NCBI GenBank assembly: GCA_017395425.1
Contig: JAFPUM010000002.1
Coordinates: 1-64,000 of the forward strand
DNA length: 64,000 nucleotides
Source of the DNA: Clostridia bacterium
GTDB lineage: Bacteria; Bacillota; Clostridia; Oscillospirales; Acutalibacteraceae
Direction of reading: 5' to 3'
Shown here: in pieces, positions 35,179 through 43,759 of the stretch
Position numbering within the stretch: position 1 is the stretch's first letter
Layout: every line of letters begins with the position of its first letter
Notes under the pieces: model-generated
What the model saw: only the letters and a program-made list of their open reading frames with translations
The model's database searches: none
What the model was told of the DNA's origin: nothing
Translations under genes and position numbers: made by a program

Positions 35179-35240
35179 GTAATATAACTATCGAGACTGA
35201 AATGACTGAAAAAGAGGAAAGGAAGAGAGGTTTGTCGAAA

Positions 35241-37343
35241 ATGTCAGATCATTCATGGCAGAACGGCGATTGGGAAGACGACGGTCTGACCGACGATCTG
35301 GATCTGGGAGAACTCGCCGATCTGCTGGAAAGCGACACGCCGCAGCGTAAATCCGATGTGCCTTTGCGAGTGTCGGAGAAAGCGATGAATGTGCCAGCTG
35401 TGAAGGACGATAAAAAGGTTCGTCCCCGCCGCAGAAGCAGGTTGGGCAACCCCCCAAAAAAAGACAGACCCAAGTCGGCGCGAAGAAAACGGATTTCGGT
35501 TCACAAGGCGTCCGGGCAGTCACCTAATAACGCCCTGTTGCCGGAGAATGCTTTGTCCACGGATGGATTTCAACCGTTGGATGGATTTGCATCGCTGGAG
35601 GAATCGTCGCCGTTTGAACTGCCGGACAACGGTCTGACCTTTGCGGAAACGCTGGCGGAAGCGTCTCCGCAAACGACTGCTTCCCCATCGGAGCCGGAAC
35701 CCTTTTCGTGGGATTATCCTGATATCCTCACGGAATCGCAAGAGGAAATACCGGAAAAACTCCCGGACGAGACATCGGAAGAAATCGCTGAAGAAATGGC
35801 GGGAGAAATGCCTGAAGAAATGCCTAAACCCACGCCGGAAGAGCCCCCGATCAAAATACCGGACGAACTGTACGCACAGGTCTTCGGCGATACGTTCGGA
35901 GTACCGGAGGGTTCGGCGAATCAACCGAAAAAGTCCCAAAAGCCACCGAAAAACGCCCGGAAGACGTCGTCCATCGATATCGGTACCAAGCTCTCGCTGT
36001 GGAGCGCGTCGGTTGTGGACGGATTCCGCAAACTGACGGAACGTCTGGGAGCGCGTACCTCGAAAAAGACCGTGACGTCGGCTGCGCCGTCACCGCTTGT
36101 CTTCGACGACACCGGTGGGAGCGACCCGGATTATGTCTCCGACACCGTGCGTCTGGTGGACGTACCGTCACCGACCGATGACGCTTCTCTCGAAGGGAAG
36201 GAGCAACGAGACGCGGATTCCTTCCGATTGCCTGATGACGCGTTTACCGCTTTTCCTGACCCGCAGGACAAGTGGGAGCAGCCGACGGAAACGGAGGACG
36301 CATGGGATGAAAGATCTGCGGTACTGCCGGAGAACCTGTATCCCGGCGGCACCGTTTCCGGCGGAGAGGAACCGCTGCCGGATCAAGACCAACCGGACGG
36401 CACGCTTCCTGACGATGAGCCGGTTCCCGTTCCATCGCGCCGACGGAACCTTGCGCCGCAATGGCTGACCGAGTGGCTGACCGATCTCCGCCGCCGTCTG
36501 CCCAGCTTCAAGCCCAAGGTCTACACCATTCCGCCGTCCGATTATGTACCGGAGGATGATACGTTCCATTCACCCACGCTGGTGAAAGAAATCGAGGCGT
36601 ATATTGCGCGTGAAACCGATTTGGGGGAAATGCAGGCATCCTATGAACGTATGCGGGATTTTATCTTGTCGGTCAGCACCGACGCCAAGCTCACCGGCGA
36701 GGAATTACAGGCGCCGCCCAATCTGCATCAGGTGGCAGCCGCGCAGGAGGAACTGTTCGACCTGATCGACGAAATCGGCCGCCGCAATGAAGAACAGCGG
36801 GAACGCATCGGGGTGTATGAAACGGCGCCGGAACAGGATCCCTACAATTACCGGGGCATCAACGATAACCGGCAGAATTATGACGATATCGAAGCCGCTA
36901 CCTTTTCGCTGGATCCTCAGATGGATTTTGAATCGCAGCGCAAGATAAGCACCCGACCGTCAGACGGCGGGGAATCCGACGGATGGAATGCGCTGGGCGG
37001 AGAGCAATTCATCGCCGATTCACCGGCAGATTTCTCCGAAGAAAACCGTTTTTCACGCAGGAAAGATGAGGCGGAACCTTTTTCGGAGGCTGCCGTTTCC
37101 GACGGAGAAGCGCCTGAAAAATGGGACGATGATCTGGGCGATATCGACGAGGAAACACTGCCAAAAGATATCGGAACCACACCCGAAAAATCCTATGACG
37201 AAGAACTGGCGGACGACTTTGAGCGGTATTTTGAAGGAAAGGTTCCGAAACCCTCATCGCGGCGCCGTTCCCGCACCAAAGCAGGCAAAACAGCAGGCGG
37301 ACGGCATGGTCGCCGCAACAATAAAAATATAAACGATAGGTAA
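35241..37343 (+). CDS. Unknown 700-aa acidic, mostly disordered cytoplasmic protein
   Basis: ATG at 35241 (MSDHSWQNGDWEDD) with GAGAGG upstream. No TM segment or signal. Order: acidic N-terminus; basic patch around residues 60-85 (VRPRRRSRLGNP, ARRKRISVHK); long Pro/Glu/Thr-rich spacer with EEIAEEMAGEMPEEMPKP; a possible helical piece near 250 (TKLSLWSASVVDGFRKLTERLG); second acidic spacer; a second ordered segment at about 405-520 (WLTEWLTDLRRRLPSFKPKVYTI to LIDEIGRRNEEQRERIGVYE); acidic region; and a strongly basic C-terminus (RRRSRTKAGKTAGGRHGRR). The alternating charge blocks suggest a scaffold or nucleic-acid-associated protein. I recognise no family. First of four unknown genes in a row. 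Confidence 0.75.
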   Translation: MSDHSWQNGDWEDDGLTDDLDLGELADLLESDTPQRKSDVPLRVSEKAMNVPAVKDDKKVRPRRRSRLGNPPKKDRPKSARRKRISVHKASGQSPNNALLPENALSTDGFQPLDGFASLEESSPFELPDNGLTFAETLAEASPQTTASPSEPEPFSWDYPDILTESQEEIPEKLPDETSEEIAEEMAGEMPEEMPKPTPEEPPIKIPDELYAQVFGDTFGVPEGSANQPKKSQKPPKNARKTSSIDIGTKLSLWSASVVDGFRKLTERLGARTSKKTVTSAAPSPLVFDDTGGSDPDYVSDTVRLVDVPSPTDDASLEGKEQRDADSFRLPDDAFTAFPDPQDKWEQPTETEDAWDERSAVLPENLYPGGTVSGGEEPLPDQDQPDGTLPDDEPVPVPSRRRNLAPQWLTEWLTDLRRRLPSFKPKVYTIPPSDYVPEDDTFHSPTLVKEIEAYIARETDLGEMQASYERMRDFILSVSTDAKLTGEELQAPPNLHQVAAAQEELFDLIDEIGRRNEEQRERIGVYETAPEQDPYNYRGINDNRQNYDDIEAATFSLDPQMDFESQRKISTRPSDGGESDGWNALGGEQFIADSPADFSEENRFSRRKDEAEPFSEAAVSDGEAPEKWDDDLGDIDEETLPKDIGTTPEKSYDEELADDFERYFEGKVPKPSSRRRSRTKAGKTAGGRHGRRNNKNINDR

Positions 37344-37370
37344 ATTTTTCGGCAGCAGCGGAAATTCATC

Positions 37371-37399
37371 TTGAACGGCGCGCGGTTTTGTGCTATGAT
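37371..37399 (+). promoter_or_regulatory. Predicted sigma-A promoter of the six-TM protein gene
   Basis: TTGAAC (37371), 17 bp, TATGAT (37394). Leader about 68 nt. Confidence 0.65.
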
Positions 37400-37473
37400 A
37401 AACAACAGACAGATCGCTGTTTTATGGCGGCGAAAGGATATACGGTAAATATCTTGTGTAAGGATGATTGGTC

Positions 37474-38886
37474 TTGAAAAACAACAGACAAATCGGTCTT
37501 GATGGCAGAATTTTTATTACGGACTGCCTGAGTGATGGTGTATTTTTTATTTACAGCATTTTGTTGAGTGGATTTCTGGGAGCAGCCGGAGACATCATGA
37601 AGCTGCTCGGTCAGAGCAGTCATGCCTTGAGTCCGCTCACAAACGGCTTGATTCTCTGTGATCTGGTGTGCAGTCTGAGCATGGTGATAGTGACCTACTA
37701 TGTGTATTTTATGCACTGCGGTGAAAATATTCCCAAGCTCGGCACCAAGCCGCTGATCTATCTGGAATATCTTCGTCTGGGCTATTATGTGACGCTGGCC
37801 TATGAAGTACTGTATCGCATGGCAAAGGCATGGCAGCCTGATTCCAAGGTGTCAGCCGCGATACCGATATTCTATATTTTTTATTTCGCGTGGCTGCTTT
37901 GCTGTGTGTGCGCGGCGATGTTCATTCTCACGGTCCTGCATCAGAACGTCATTCGCCGAAGCTATGCGCAGTCTTTCAAATGGCTGTCACTGATCGGACT
38001 GGGATGCAATGTCGTGCTGCCGCTCGCTTACTTTATCACCCGCATCTGGGTCAGAGGCGGCGGAGACGGTTTTTACAGTGCGGGACTGTGTGATTTCGTT
38101 CGTCTGGCACTGGCGCCGATTTTTTATGCGGCTGTCTGGTTCCTTTTTATGAACGCCATTGATCAGGTGGAGAAGGTCTTTAACGAGGTGGACAGTGCGA
38201 TTCGTGACAAACGCTATCGCATTGAATACGAAGAAGAGGACAAACATCGCCGTAAAAAGCTGAAATCGGATAACAAGAAAGCCAGAAAAAAGACCAAAGA
38301 AGCTGCACCTCCGGTGGCAGAGAAGCCGCAGCCGACAGAGCCTGTGGCAGAGGAAGAACCGGTTTCCGCTCCGGAGGATACCGTTGTGCCTCCTTCTGAG
38401 GCGGAAGAAATGCCCTCAGCGGTGGGCGAAATGCCCTCAGCGGTGGGCGATATCGTGATCGAGCCGACAGCGCCCACAGAACCCACAGAACCCACAGAGC
38501 CGACGGAACCCGCAGAGCCATCCGGGGAATCCACAGAGCCCTCCGAGGAATCCGCACCTGTGCCGACAGAACCGGAACCGATGCAGACAGCTACCTTTGA
38601 ATCTTTCTTTGCGGCAGTGCTGGCAGAGCAGGCGGGCGGAACGGAATCCTCTGTGTCGGTACCGTCGGATGCGTCGGCGGAAGATACGGAAGAAGAAGCG
38701 GGTGCCAAGAGAGTGCGTCCCAAAAAGAAGCACCGCCTTACGCAGGTTGAGGAAGAGACAACCAAGGTCAAAGCCTCCAAAAAGGAAATGGATGAACTGA
38801 CCTCGGAATTATTTGAAACCCTCGACGTAGTAGAGGCAAACGACGCGGTGTTTGTCAACGCAGATACGGAAGAAGAAAAAAATTGA
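37474..38886 (+). CDS. Unknown six-TM membrane protein with a long acidic cytoplasmic tail
   Basis: 470 aa. TTG at 37474 (AAGGA 9 nt upstream) is preferred to the TTG at 37468. About six TM helices occupy residues 20-230, for example GVFFIYSILLSGFLGA, LILCDLVCSLSMVIVTYYVYF, IFYIFYFAWLLCCVCAAMF and APIFYAAVWFLFM. Then comes a basic helix (KHRRKKLKSDNKKARKKTKE), a Pro/Glu/Thr-rich region with duplicated EMPSAVG units and tandem TEP triplets (about 38460-38520), and a final acidic/basic segment ending DELTSELFETLDVVEANDAVFV. The architecture (six TM plus charged tail) is repeated in the gene at 39122. No family recognised. Confidence 0.75.
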   Translation: MKNNRQIGLDGRIFITDCLSDGVFFIYSILLSGFLGAAGDIMKLLGQSSHALSPLTNGLILCDLVCSLSMVIVTYYVYFMHCGENIPKLGTKPLIYLEYLRLGYYVTLAYEVLYRMAKAWQPDSKVSAAIPIFYIFYFAWLLCCVCAAMFILTVLHQNVIRRSYAQSFKWLSLIGLGCNVVLPLAYFITRIWVRGGGDGFYSAGLCDFVRLALAPIFYAAVWFLFMNAIDQVEKVFNEVDSAIRDKRYRIEYEEEDKHRRKKLKSDNKKARKKTKEAAPPVAEKPQPTEPVAEEEPVSAPEDTVVPPSEAEEMPSAVGEMPSAVGDIVIEPTAPTEPTEPTEPTEPAEPSGESTEPSEESAPVPTEPEPMQTATFESFFAAVLAEQAGGTESSVSVPSDASAEDTEEEAGAKRVRPKKKHRLTQVEEETTKVKASKKEMDELTSELFETLDVVEANDAVFVNADTEEEKN

Positions 38887-38893
38887 GAATGTA

Positions 38894-38994
38894 AGGAACT
38901 ATGCAGAAATAATTGATACATTTCACTTGCTCAAACACGCAAGCATACTGTAATTTCAGGCAGAAAATGACTGATTAAATTCTGCATAGTTCCT
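38894..38994. repeat. 101-bp element with terminal inverted repeats, copy 1
   Basis: Begins AGGAACTATGCAGAA and ends TTCTGCATAGTTCCT, a perfect 15-bp inverted repeat. The interior is non-coding and AT-rich with a conserved CACGCAAGCATACTGTA. It starts 7 bp after the stop codon of the six-TM gene. It shares almost all positions with copy 2 at 42675. Confidence 0.9.
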
Positions 38995-39020
38995 AAGATA
39001 CATTTTTGCTGAACAAGGAA

Positions 39021-39060
39021 CAAAAACAACGTCAAGTCCCGCACTGACGTTGTTTTTGTT
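39021..39060 (+). terminator. Intrinsic terminator
   Basis: Perfect 14-bp stem CAAAAACAACGTCA / TGACGTTGTTTTTG with a T-rich 3' arm, downstream of repeat copy 1. It ends the six-TM gene transcript. Confidence 0.8.
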
Positions 39061-39121
39061 AGGGACATTCCCGACTTGCAAGGACTTTCCGTAAAAATCA
39101 TACAGAGAGGAATGAAATGGC

Positions 39122-41011
39122 ATGGCAGACAATAATTACAGCAATGTCATAGCGCCGTCGGACGGCGTACATCGTTTTTTGCTCAGACCTTCGATTATGC
39201 TGCTGGGGCTGGGCGCACTGTTTTACAGTGTGTGCGCCTTCCGCATGAACGGTTACGAGCATACCAATCTTGGCGGTTCACTGCGCAGCACCATGATGTT
39301 TATCGCCTGTGTCATTGTGCCGCTGGGAATCCTGACGGCAGGCGTATTTTCCCGCACGGATTCTATGGGTATGGCATATACGATGATCAGTTTGTCGGTG
39401 GCGTCGCTGGGATTGCTGGTGATGGTATTCAACGCCATTTCGTGGATGAAACACGACACACTGAAACAAATGCTGGCGGACAGTGTGTGGGAATGGCTGG
39501 CGTTTGTATTGGCACTGGCTGTATTTGTCAATCTGTCGCTGTCCTGCATGGAATACCGGCTGGTTCCGTTACTGGGCTATCTGGGCGCATTGTTTGCGGC
39601 GACGGCATTGCTGCTGACCGGGTTTCGCACGGTGGATTCCTTCAGTCAGATGCTTTTTGCGTGGGAGAAGGATTTTGACTGGACGAGTTTTGGTGAATGG
39701 ATAGATTCGCGGAACATGATGCAGGAATCCAAGTGGGTGTTTCGCGCCATTCCGCTGGATTCACCGCAACTGCTTCGCAGGATGATGGTGCATCGGCTGT
39801 GGGAGCGAATCTCGGTGTGTACCTTCTACGGTGTGTGGGTGCTGTTCTTTCTGGATTACGCCAAAGAGATGAAGGCTTTTAACAAGCTGTTGGCACATGC
39901 CAGTGAGTATGTGGAAATTCCCACGGCAAATATCGCGGCGTCACTGGCAAAAACCGAAAAAGCCATCAGTGAAAAAGTACGTCTGGGGGGCGGTTCGGTA
40001 AAGGGGCGACTGAAAAAGTACGATGAAATGACCAGGGCGGCAGAACTGGGACTGGATATTACTGCTATGTCCGAGGAAATGGAGCGGGAAAGAGAACATC
40101 GTCGGTCAGGTATTGCGTCGGTTGGCGAATCGGAAGATGACCGGTGGGACGAAGAGGAACGTCCGCGCAGAAGGCGCAGCCGGGAGGATTCGGAGGATGA
40201 CCGGCGGGACGAAGAGGAACGTCCGCGCAGAAGGCGCAGCCGGGAGGATTCGGAGGATGACCGGTGGGACGTGGAGGAACGTCCGCGCAGAAGACGCAGC
40301 CGGGAGGAACCGGAGGATGACCGTTGGGAATCGGAGGAACGTCCGCGCAGAAGACGCAGCCGGGAGGAACTGGAGGATGACCGTCGGGAATCGGAGGAAC
40401 GTCCGCGAAGCAGACGCAGCCGGGAGGAACCGGAGGATGACCGTCGGGAATCGGAGGAACGTCCGCGCAGAAGACGCAGCCGGGAGGAACCGGAGGATGA
40501 CCGTTGGGAATCGGAGGAACGTCCGCGAAGCAGGCGCAGCCGGGAGGAACCGGAGGATGACCGTCGGGAATCGGAGGAACGTCCGCGAAGCAGGCGCAGC
40601 CGGGAGGAACCGGAAGATGACCGTCGGGAATCGGAGGAACGTCCGCGAAGCAGGCGCAGCCGGGAGGAACCGGAAGATGACCGTCGGGAATCGGAGGAAC
40701 GTCCGCGAAGAAGACGCAGCCGGGAGGAATCGGAGGATGACCGGTGGGAATCGGAGGAACGTGCGCGAAGAAAGCGTCAGCGCATAGAAGAGGATGATGA
40801 ATTGACAGAGGAAGAACGTTATCTGATGGAAGAACGGCGGAAACGTCAGGCAGCACGGCAGGGACAGCGACACCGAAGCGTTGAACGCACCGTCAGACCG
40901 TCCCGTACCGCTCGTCGGGAAGACGAAATGCAGAAAAGTATGAACGACTATTACGACAACTATATGCAAATCCGTGAGCAGCGTCAAAAGGGGGAACGTC
41001 CGGAATCATAA
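39122..41011 (+). CDS. Unknown six-TM membrane protein with a 20-residue mixed-charge repeat tail
   Basis: 629 aa. ATG at 39122 with AGAGAGG 11 nt upstream. About six TM helices occupy residues 20-250 (SIMLLGLGALFYSVCAF, FIACVIVPLGILTAGVF, WLAFVLALAVFVNLSLSC, LLGYLGALFAATALLLTGF, VCTFYGVWVLFFLDY). A helical stretch follows (to about 335). Residues about 337-555 are nearly eleven 20-residue units of the form DDRRESEERPRRRRSREEPE, then a charged end with ERTVRPSRTARREDEMQ. The tail alternates Arg and Asp/Glu with almost no hydrophobic residue, so it must be disordered or a charged helix. Function unknown; a condensate-forming or polyanion-binding tail is speculation. Confidence 0.8.
   Translation: MADNNYSNVIAPSDGVHRFLLRPSIMLLGLGALFYSVCAFRMNGYEHTNLGGSLRSTMMFIACVIVPLGILTAGVFSRTDSMGMAYTMISLSVASLGLLVMVFNAISWMKHDTLKQMLADSVWEWLAFVLALAVFVNLSLSCMEYRLVPLLGYLGALFAATALLLTGFRTVDSFSQMLFAWEKDFDWTSFGEWIDSRNMMQESKWVFRAIPLDSPQLLRRMMVHRLWERISVCTFYGVWVLFFLDYAKEMKAFNKLLAHASEYVEIPTANIAASLAKTEKAISEKVRLGGGSVKGRLKKYDEMTRAAELGLDITAMSEEMEREREHRRSGIASVGESEDDRWDEEERPRRRRSREDSEDDRRDEEERPRRRRSREDSEDDRWDVEERPRRRRSREEPEDDRWESEERPRRRRSREELEDDRRESEERPRSRRSREEPEDDRRESEERPRRRRSREEPEDDRWESEERPRSRRSREEPEDDRRESEERPRSRRSREEPEDDRRESEERPRSRRSREEPEDDRRESEERPRRRRSREESEDDRWESEERARRKRQRIEEDDELTEEERYLMEERRKRQAARQGQRHRSVERTVRPSRTARREDEMQKSMNDYYDNYMQIREQRQKGERPES
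40131..40785 (+). repeat. 60-bp tandem repeat, about 10.9 copies, coding for the 20-aa mixed-charge unit
   Basis: Units are exactly 60 bp and mostly more than 90% identical; several neighbours (from 40561 and 40621) are nearly identical, showing recent duplication. The frame is kept because 60 is a multiple of three. Two types alternate, RRRRS and RSRRS variants. Copy number is probably variable between strains. Confidence 0.95.
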
Positions 41012-41127
41012 GACGTTGACAGATGGTAATAGGTGCCCGCACTGCCGATGCTGACGGAAGGAGGTCGGACTGTTCACTCCCCCTAAAAAATATTGCGATA
41101 ATTCAGCGATTCAATTCAAAAAAGCAG

Positions 41128-41156
41128 TTGAAATCCTTCGGGAGATGTGTTATACT
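41128..41156 (+). promoter_or_regulatory. Predicted sigma-A promoter of the two-TM protein gene
   Basis: TTGAAA (41128), 17 bp, TATACT (41151). It rules in the ATG at 41195 with AAAGGAA upstream. Confidence 0.7.
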
Positions 41157-41194
41157 ATCTCATAGATTAGGATATGGAAAGGAACGTGACAGCT

Positions 41195-41530
41195 ATGGAG
41201 GAAAAGAAGAATAACAGCAGTAAGAAGATGTTTACGGTGTTGGCGTCGATTTCGGCGATGATCATGCTGGTGGCGGTCATTATGATCTATACGTATACGA
41301 AACAAATCAAACCGGATGTGGTGGATGTCAACGCGCAGTCCAATTCTGCATCAGAGAATGTGGGATACATTAATGAGGAATCCCCGCAGGAACTGGAGAA
41401 TGACTCCTCTAAAATCCAGATTCATATGTTGAAAGATTCACAGATCTTCATTATCGGTGCCGGCGTATTTATGGCTGTCATCGTGGCGTCGTTTGCCGTG
41501 GTGAAAGTGACCGAGCACAAGGATGATTGA
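41195..41530 (+). CDS. Unknown small two-TM protein
   Basis: 111 aa. Short basic N-terminus (MEEKKNNSSKKM), TM1 at about 13-33 (TVLASISAMIMLVAVIMIYTY), an acidic and Asn/Ser-rich outer loop of about 45 residues, TM2 at about 80-100 (IFIIGAGVFMAVIVASFAVV), and a short charged end. Topology is probably N-in, C-in. No family recognised. It closes the block of four unknown genes but has its own promoter and terminator, so cotranscription is not required. Confidence 0.75.
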   Translation: MEEKKNNSSKKMFTVLASISAMIMLVAVIMIYTYTKQIKPDVVDVNAQSNSASENVGYINEESPQELENDSSKIQIHMLKDSQIFIIGAGVFMAVIVASFAVVKVTEHKDD

Positions 41531-41556
41531 TCGAAACTGACAGACGCAGAAAAAAC

Positions 41557-41603
41557 GCACTGTACCGATCGGTTGGGAAGCAGATCAGTGCAGTGCATTT
41601 TTT
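41557..41603 (+). terminator. Intrinsic terminator
   Basis: GCACTG (41557) pairs with CAGTGC (41591) with inner GATC pairing, followed by ATTTTTT. It lies between the two-TM gene and convergent dusB. Confidence 0.75.
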
Positions 41604-41624
41604 ATCCTTTGTCATTGCGCGGAT

Positions 41625-42626
41625 TCAGGAGAAAGCAGAGACAGCGTCAGGGTCGTTTTCTTCGATGACAGCCTGCGTCAGCCGCTTCATATCGTCAAGG
41701 GTGCGCAGCTCGCCGCAAAGCACGCGCAGCCGTGCCGCACCGCGCAGGCCTTTCATATACCACGCGGTATGTTTGCGGGCTTCTCTCATGCCGATCGGTT
41801 CGCCTTTGCAGGCACAGAGACGGATGATATGGCGGTTCATTACATTTAACCGCTCGTAAAGACCGGGTGGAAAAACCGGGCGTCCGAGTGCATATTGCGC
41901 GTTGATTTCACGGAATATCCAGGGATTTCCCATGGCGCCGCGCCCCACCATCACGAGGTCGCAGCCGGTTTGTTCCATCATTTGCATGGCGTCGCGCGCG
42001 CAATAAATGTCGCCGTTACCCACGACAGGAATGTCAACCGCCTGCTTGACAGCGGCAATGATGTTCCAGTCTGCAGGAGGGGCATACATCTGCTCGCGGG
42101 TGCGTCCGTGTATGGCAATCATTTTTGCACCGGCGGCTTCACAGATTTTTGCCACTTCTACCGCGTTGACACTGGCGGCGTCCCAGCCTTTGCGCATCTT
42201 GACCGTAACAGGCAGATCAACCGCGCGGGCAACGGCTTCCACAATGCGGCCGCAGAGCGCGGGATCCTTCATCAGGGCACTGCCGCTGTGATTATTGACG
42301 ATTTTGGGCGCGGGACAGCCCATATTGATATCAATGGCAGCGGGAGCCACCGGCAGGCTGTCAACGGCAATGCGGGCGCCTTCCGCCATCGTGGCGGGGT
42401 CATAGCCGAAGAGCTGAATCGCCATAGGCTGTTCGCCGGGAGAGATGCCGAGAAGTCCGGCCGTCTTTTTATCGCCCATCGTCAGAGCCTTGGCACTGAC
42501 CATTTCGCTGACGCAGAAAGCTGCTCCGAAGCCCATGCAGAGTTCGCGGAAGGCACGGTCAGTCACCCCTGCCATGGGAGCGAGAACTGCTTTGCCTTGT
42601 ATAGTGATATTTCCTAATGTTATCAT
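41625..42626 (-). CDS. dusB: tRNA-dihydrouridine synthase B
   Basis: 333 aa, FMN-dependent TIM barrel. Motifs: LAPMAGVTDRAFR, EMVSAKAL, IQLFGYDP, IDINMGCPAPKIVNNHSGSALMKDP (with the catalytic Cys), TVKMRKGWD, AIHGRTREQMY, VVGNGDIY, and MVGRGAMGNPWIF. It reduces uridine in tRNA D-loops. I start at the ATG at 42626 with AAAGGAA upstream. The frame stays open to 42719, but that extension is read from repeat copy 2 and is not part of the protein. Confidence 0.96.
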   Translation of the reverse strand: MITLGNITIQGKAVLAPMAGVTDRAFRELCMGFGAAFCVSEMVSAKALTMGDKKTAGLLGISPGEQPMAIQLFGYDPATMAEGARIAVDSLPVAPAAIDINMGCPAPKIVNNHSGSALMKDPALCGRIVEAVARAVDLPVTVKMRKGWDAASVNAVEVAKICEAAGAKMIAIHGRTREQMYAPPADWNIIAAVKQAVDIPVVGNGDIYCARDAMQMMEQTGCDLVMVGRGAMGNPWIFREINAQYALGRPVFPPGLYERLNVMNRHIIRLCACKGEPIGMREARKHTAWYMKGLRGAARLRVLCGELRTLDDMKRLTQAVIEENDPDAVSAFS

Positions 42627-42674
42627 AAAACGTCCGGTTCCTTTCCTCGTGCTGTTGTCTGTCTGGGCGATGTT

Positions 42675-42775
42675 AGGAACTATGCAGAAATAATTAATAC
42701 ATTTCACTTGCCGAAACACGCAAGCATACTGTAATTTCAGGCAGAAAATGACTGATTAAATTCTGCATAGTTCCT
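42675..42775. repeat. 101-bp element with terminal inverted repeats, copy 2
   Basis: AGGAACTATGCAGAA to TTCTGCATAGTTCCT; differs from copy 1 at only a few positions. It lies upstream of dusB and is separated from copy 3 by a single T. Confidence 0.9.
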
Positions 42776-42776
42776 T

Positions 42777-42877
42777 AGGAACGATGCAGAAATAATTGAT
42801 ACATTTCAATTGCTGAAACACGCAAGCATACTGTATTCTTCCGCATAAATTGACTGACTAAATTCTGCATAGTTCCT
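42777..42877. repeat. 101-bp element with terminal inverted repeats, copy 3 (diverged)
   Basis: Same 101-bp length. Starts AGGAACGATGCAGAA (one change in the left terminus) and ends TTCTGCATAGTTCCT. The interior differs more (GTATTCTTCCGCATAAAT instead of the copy 1/2 sequence). Tandem with copy 2 in the dusB/HAD divergent gap. Confidence 0.88.
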
Positions 42878-42913
42878 TAGAAAAAAAACAAAAATGCAAT
42901 GGAGTGATATTGC

Positions 42914-43744
42914 TTGAAAGCCATCGTTATATCGGATCTGGACGGTACGCTGTTTGATTCCGATACGCAATTGTCCCAATTTACGGTCAACGCCATCAAC
43001 TTTGCGGTGAAAAACGGCGTCAGCTTCACCTATGCGACCGCGCGGTCGCTGAATTCCGCCATGACGCTTACCCGTGGTCTGACCCTCAAATATCCGGTCA
43101 TTACGTATAACGGTGCCTGTATCAAACACCCTGAAACGGGAGAAATTATTGAAATCCAAGGGCTGGATGACGATCAGGTTGATCTTATCAGGGAAGGACT
43201 GCGGCACTTTGGCGTATCGCCGCTGGTATACACCTTTCTGGACGGTGAGGAAAAGGTTCTCTGGCAGCGCGGCTCGGAGAGTCTGGGAATGCTGCATTAT
43301 CTGGAGAGCCGCGCAGAAGATGACAGAATGCTTCCCGTGGATTGCTTTGAAGACCTCTTCTGCGGTGAAATCTTTTATGTGACCTGCATTGAGGATCATC
43401 GTGAACGCCTTGCCATGTTGAATGACGAGTTGAGATGCAGCGATTCGCTTCGTTGTGTGCTTCAACAGGAACTGAACCGTCCGGAATACTGGCTGGAAAT
43501 CATGGATTACCGCGTCAGCAAGGCACATGCGGTTGACGATCTGAAGAAGCTCATGAACATCGACCGCGTTGTGTCCTTCGGCGATTCGATCAACGATGTG
43601 CCGCTTTTTGAAGTATCGGACGAGTGCTATGCGGTAGCGAACGCGGTGGACGCGCTCAAAGTAGTGGCGGACGATGTGATTGAATCCAATGACGAAGACG
43701 GCGTGGCACGGTGGCTGCTGGAAAATTATAAGCGGCTGATCTGA
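42914..43744 (+). CDS. HAD-IIB (Cof-type) phosphatase
   Basis: 276 aa. TTG start at 42914 with GGAGTG 7 nt upstream. HAD motif I is VISDLDGTLFDSD, motif II is ATARS, motif III a Lys in DYRVSKAHA, and motif IV FGDSINDVPLFE. The cap is the alpha/beta type between motifs II and III, as in Cof phosphatases. Substrates of this group are sugar phosphates, flavin or pyridoxal phosphate, and cannot be told from sequence. Transcribed away from dusB across two copies of the 101-bp element. Confidence 0.9.
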   Translation: MKAIVISDLDGTLFDSDTQLSQFTVNAINFAVKNGVSFTYATARSLNSAMTLTRGLTLKYPVITYNGACIKHPETGEIIEIQGLDDDQVDLIREGLRHFGVSPLVYTFLDGEEKVLWQRGSESLGMLHYLESRAEDDRMLPVDCFEDLFCGEIFYVTCIEDHRERLAMLNDELRCSDSLRCVLQQELNRPEYWLEIMDYRVSKAHAVDDLKKLMNIDRVVSFGDSINDVPLFEVSDECYAVANAVDALKVVADDVIESNDEDGVARWLLENYKRLI

Positions 43745-43759
43745 TACGTCGGCGGGCTG

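Noticed and set aside
40065..40987. Three long open frames (two minus, one plus) over the 60-bp repeat
   Set aside because: The repeat length is a multiple of three, so any frame without a stop in one unit stays open through all copies. Only the frame continuous with the six-TM domain is supported.
42627..42719. N-terminal extension of DusB
   Set aside because: Read from the 101-bp repeat copy 2; the ATG at 42626 has a proper ribosome site and matches the family start.
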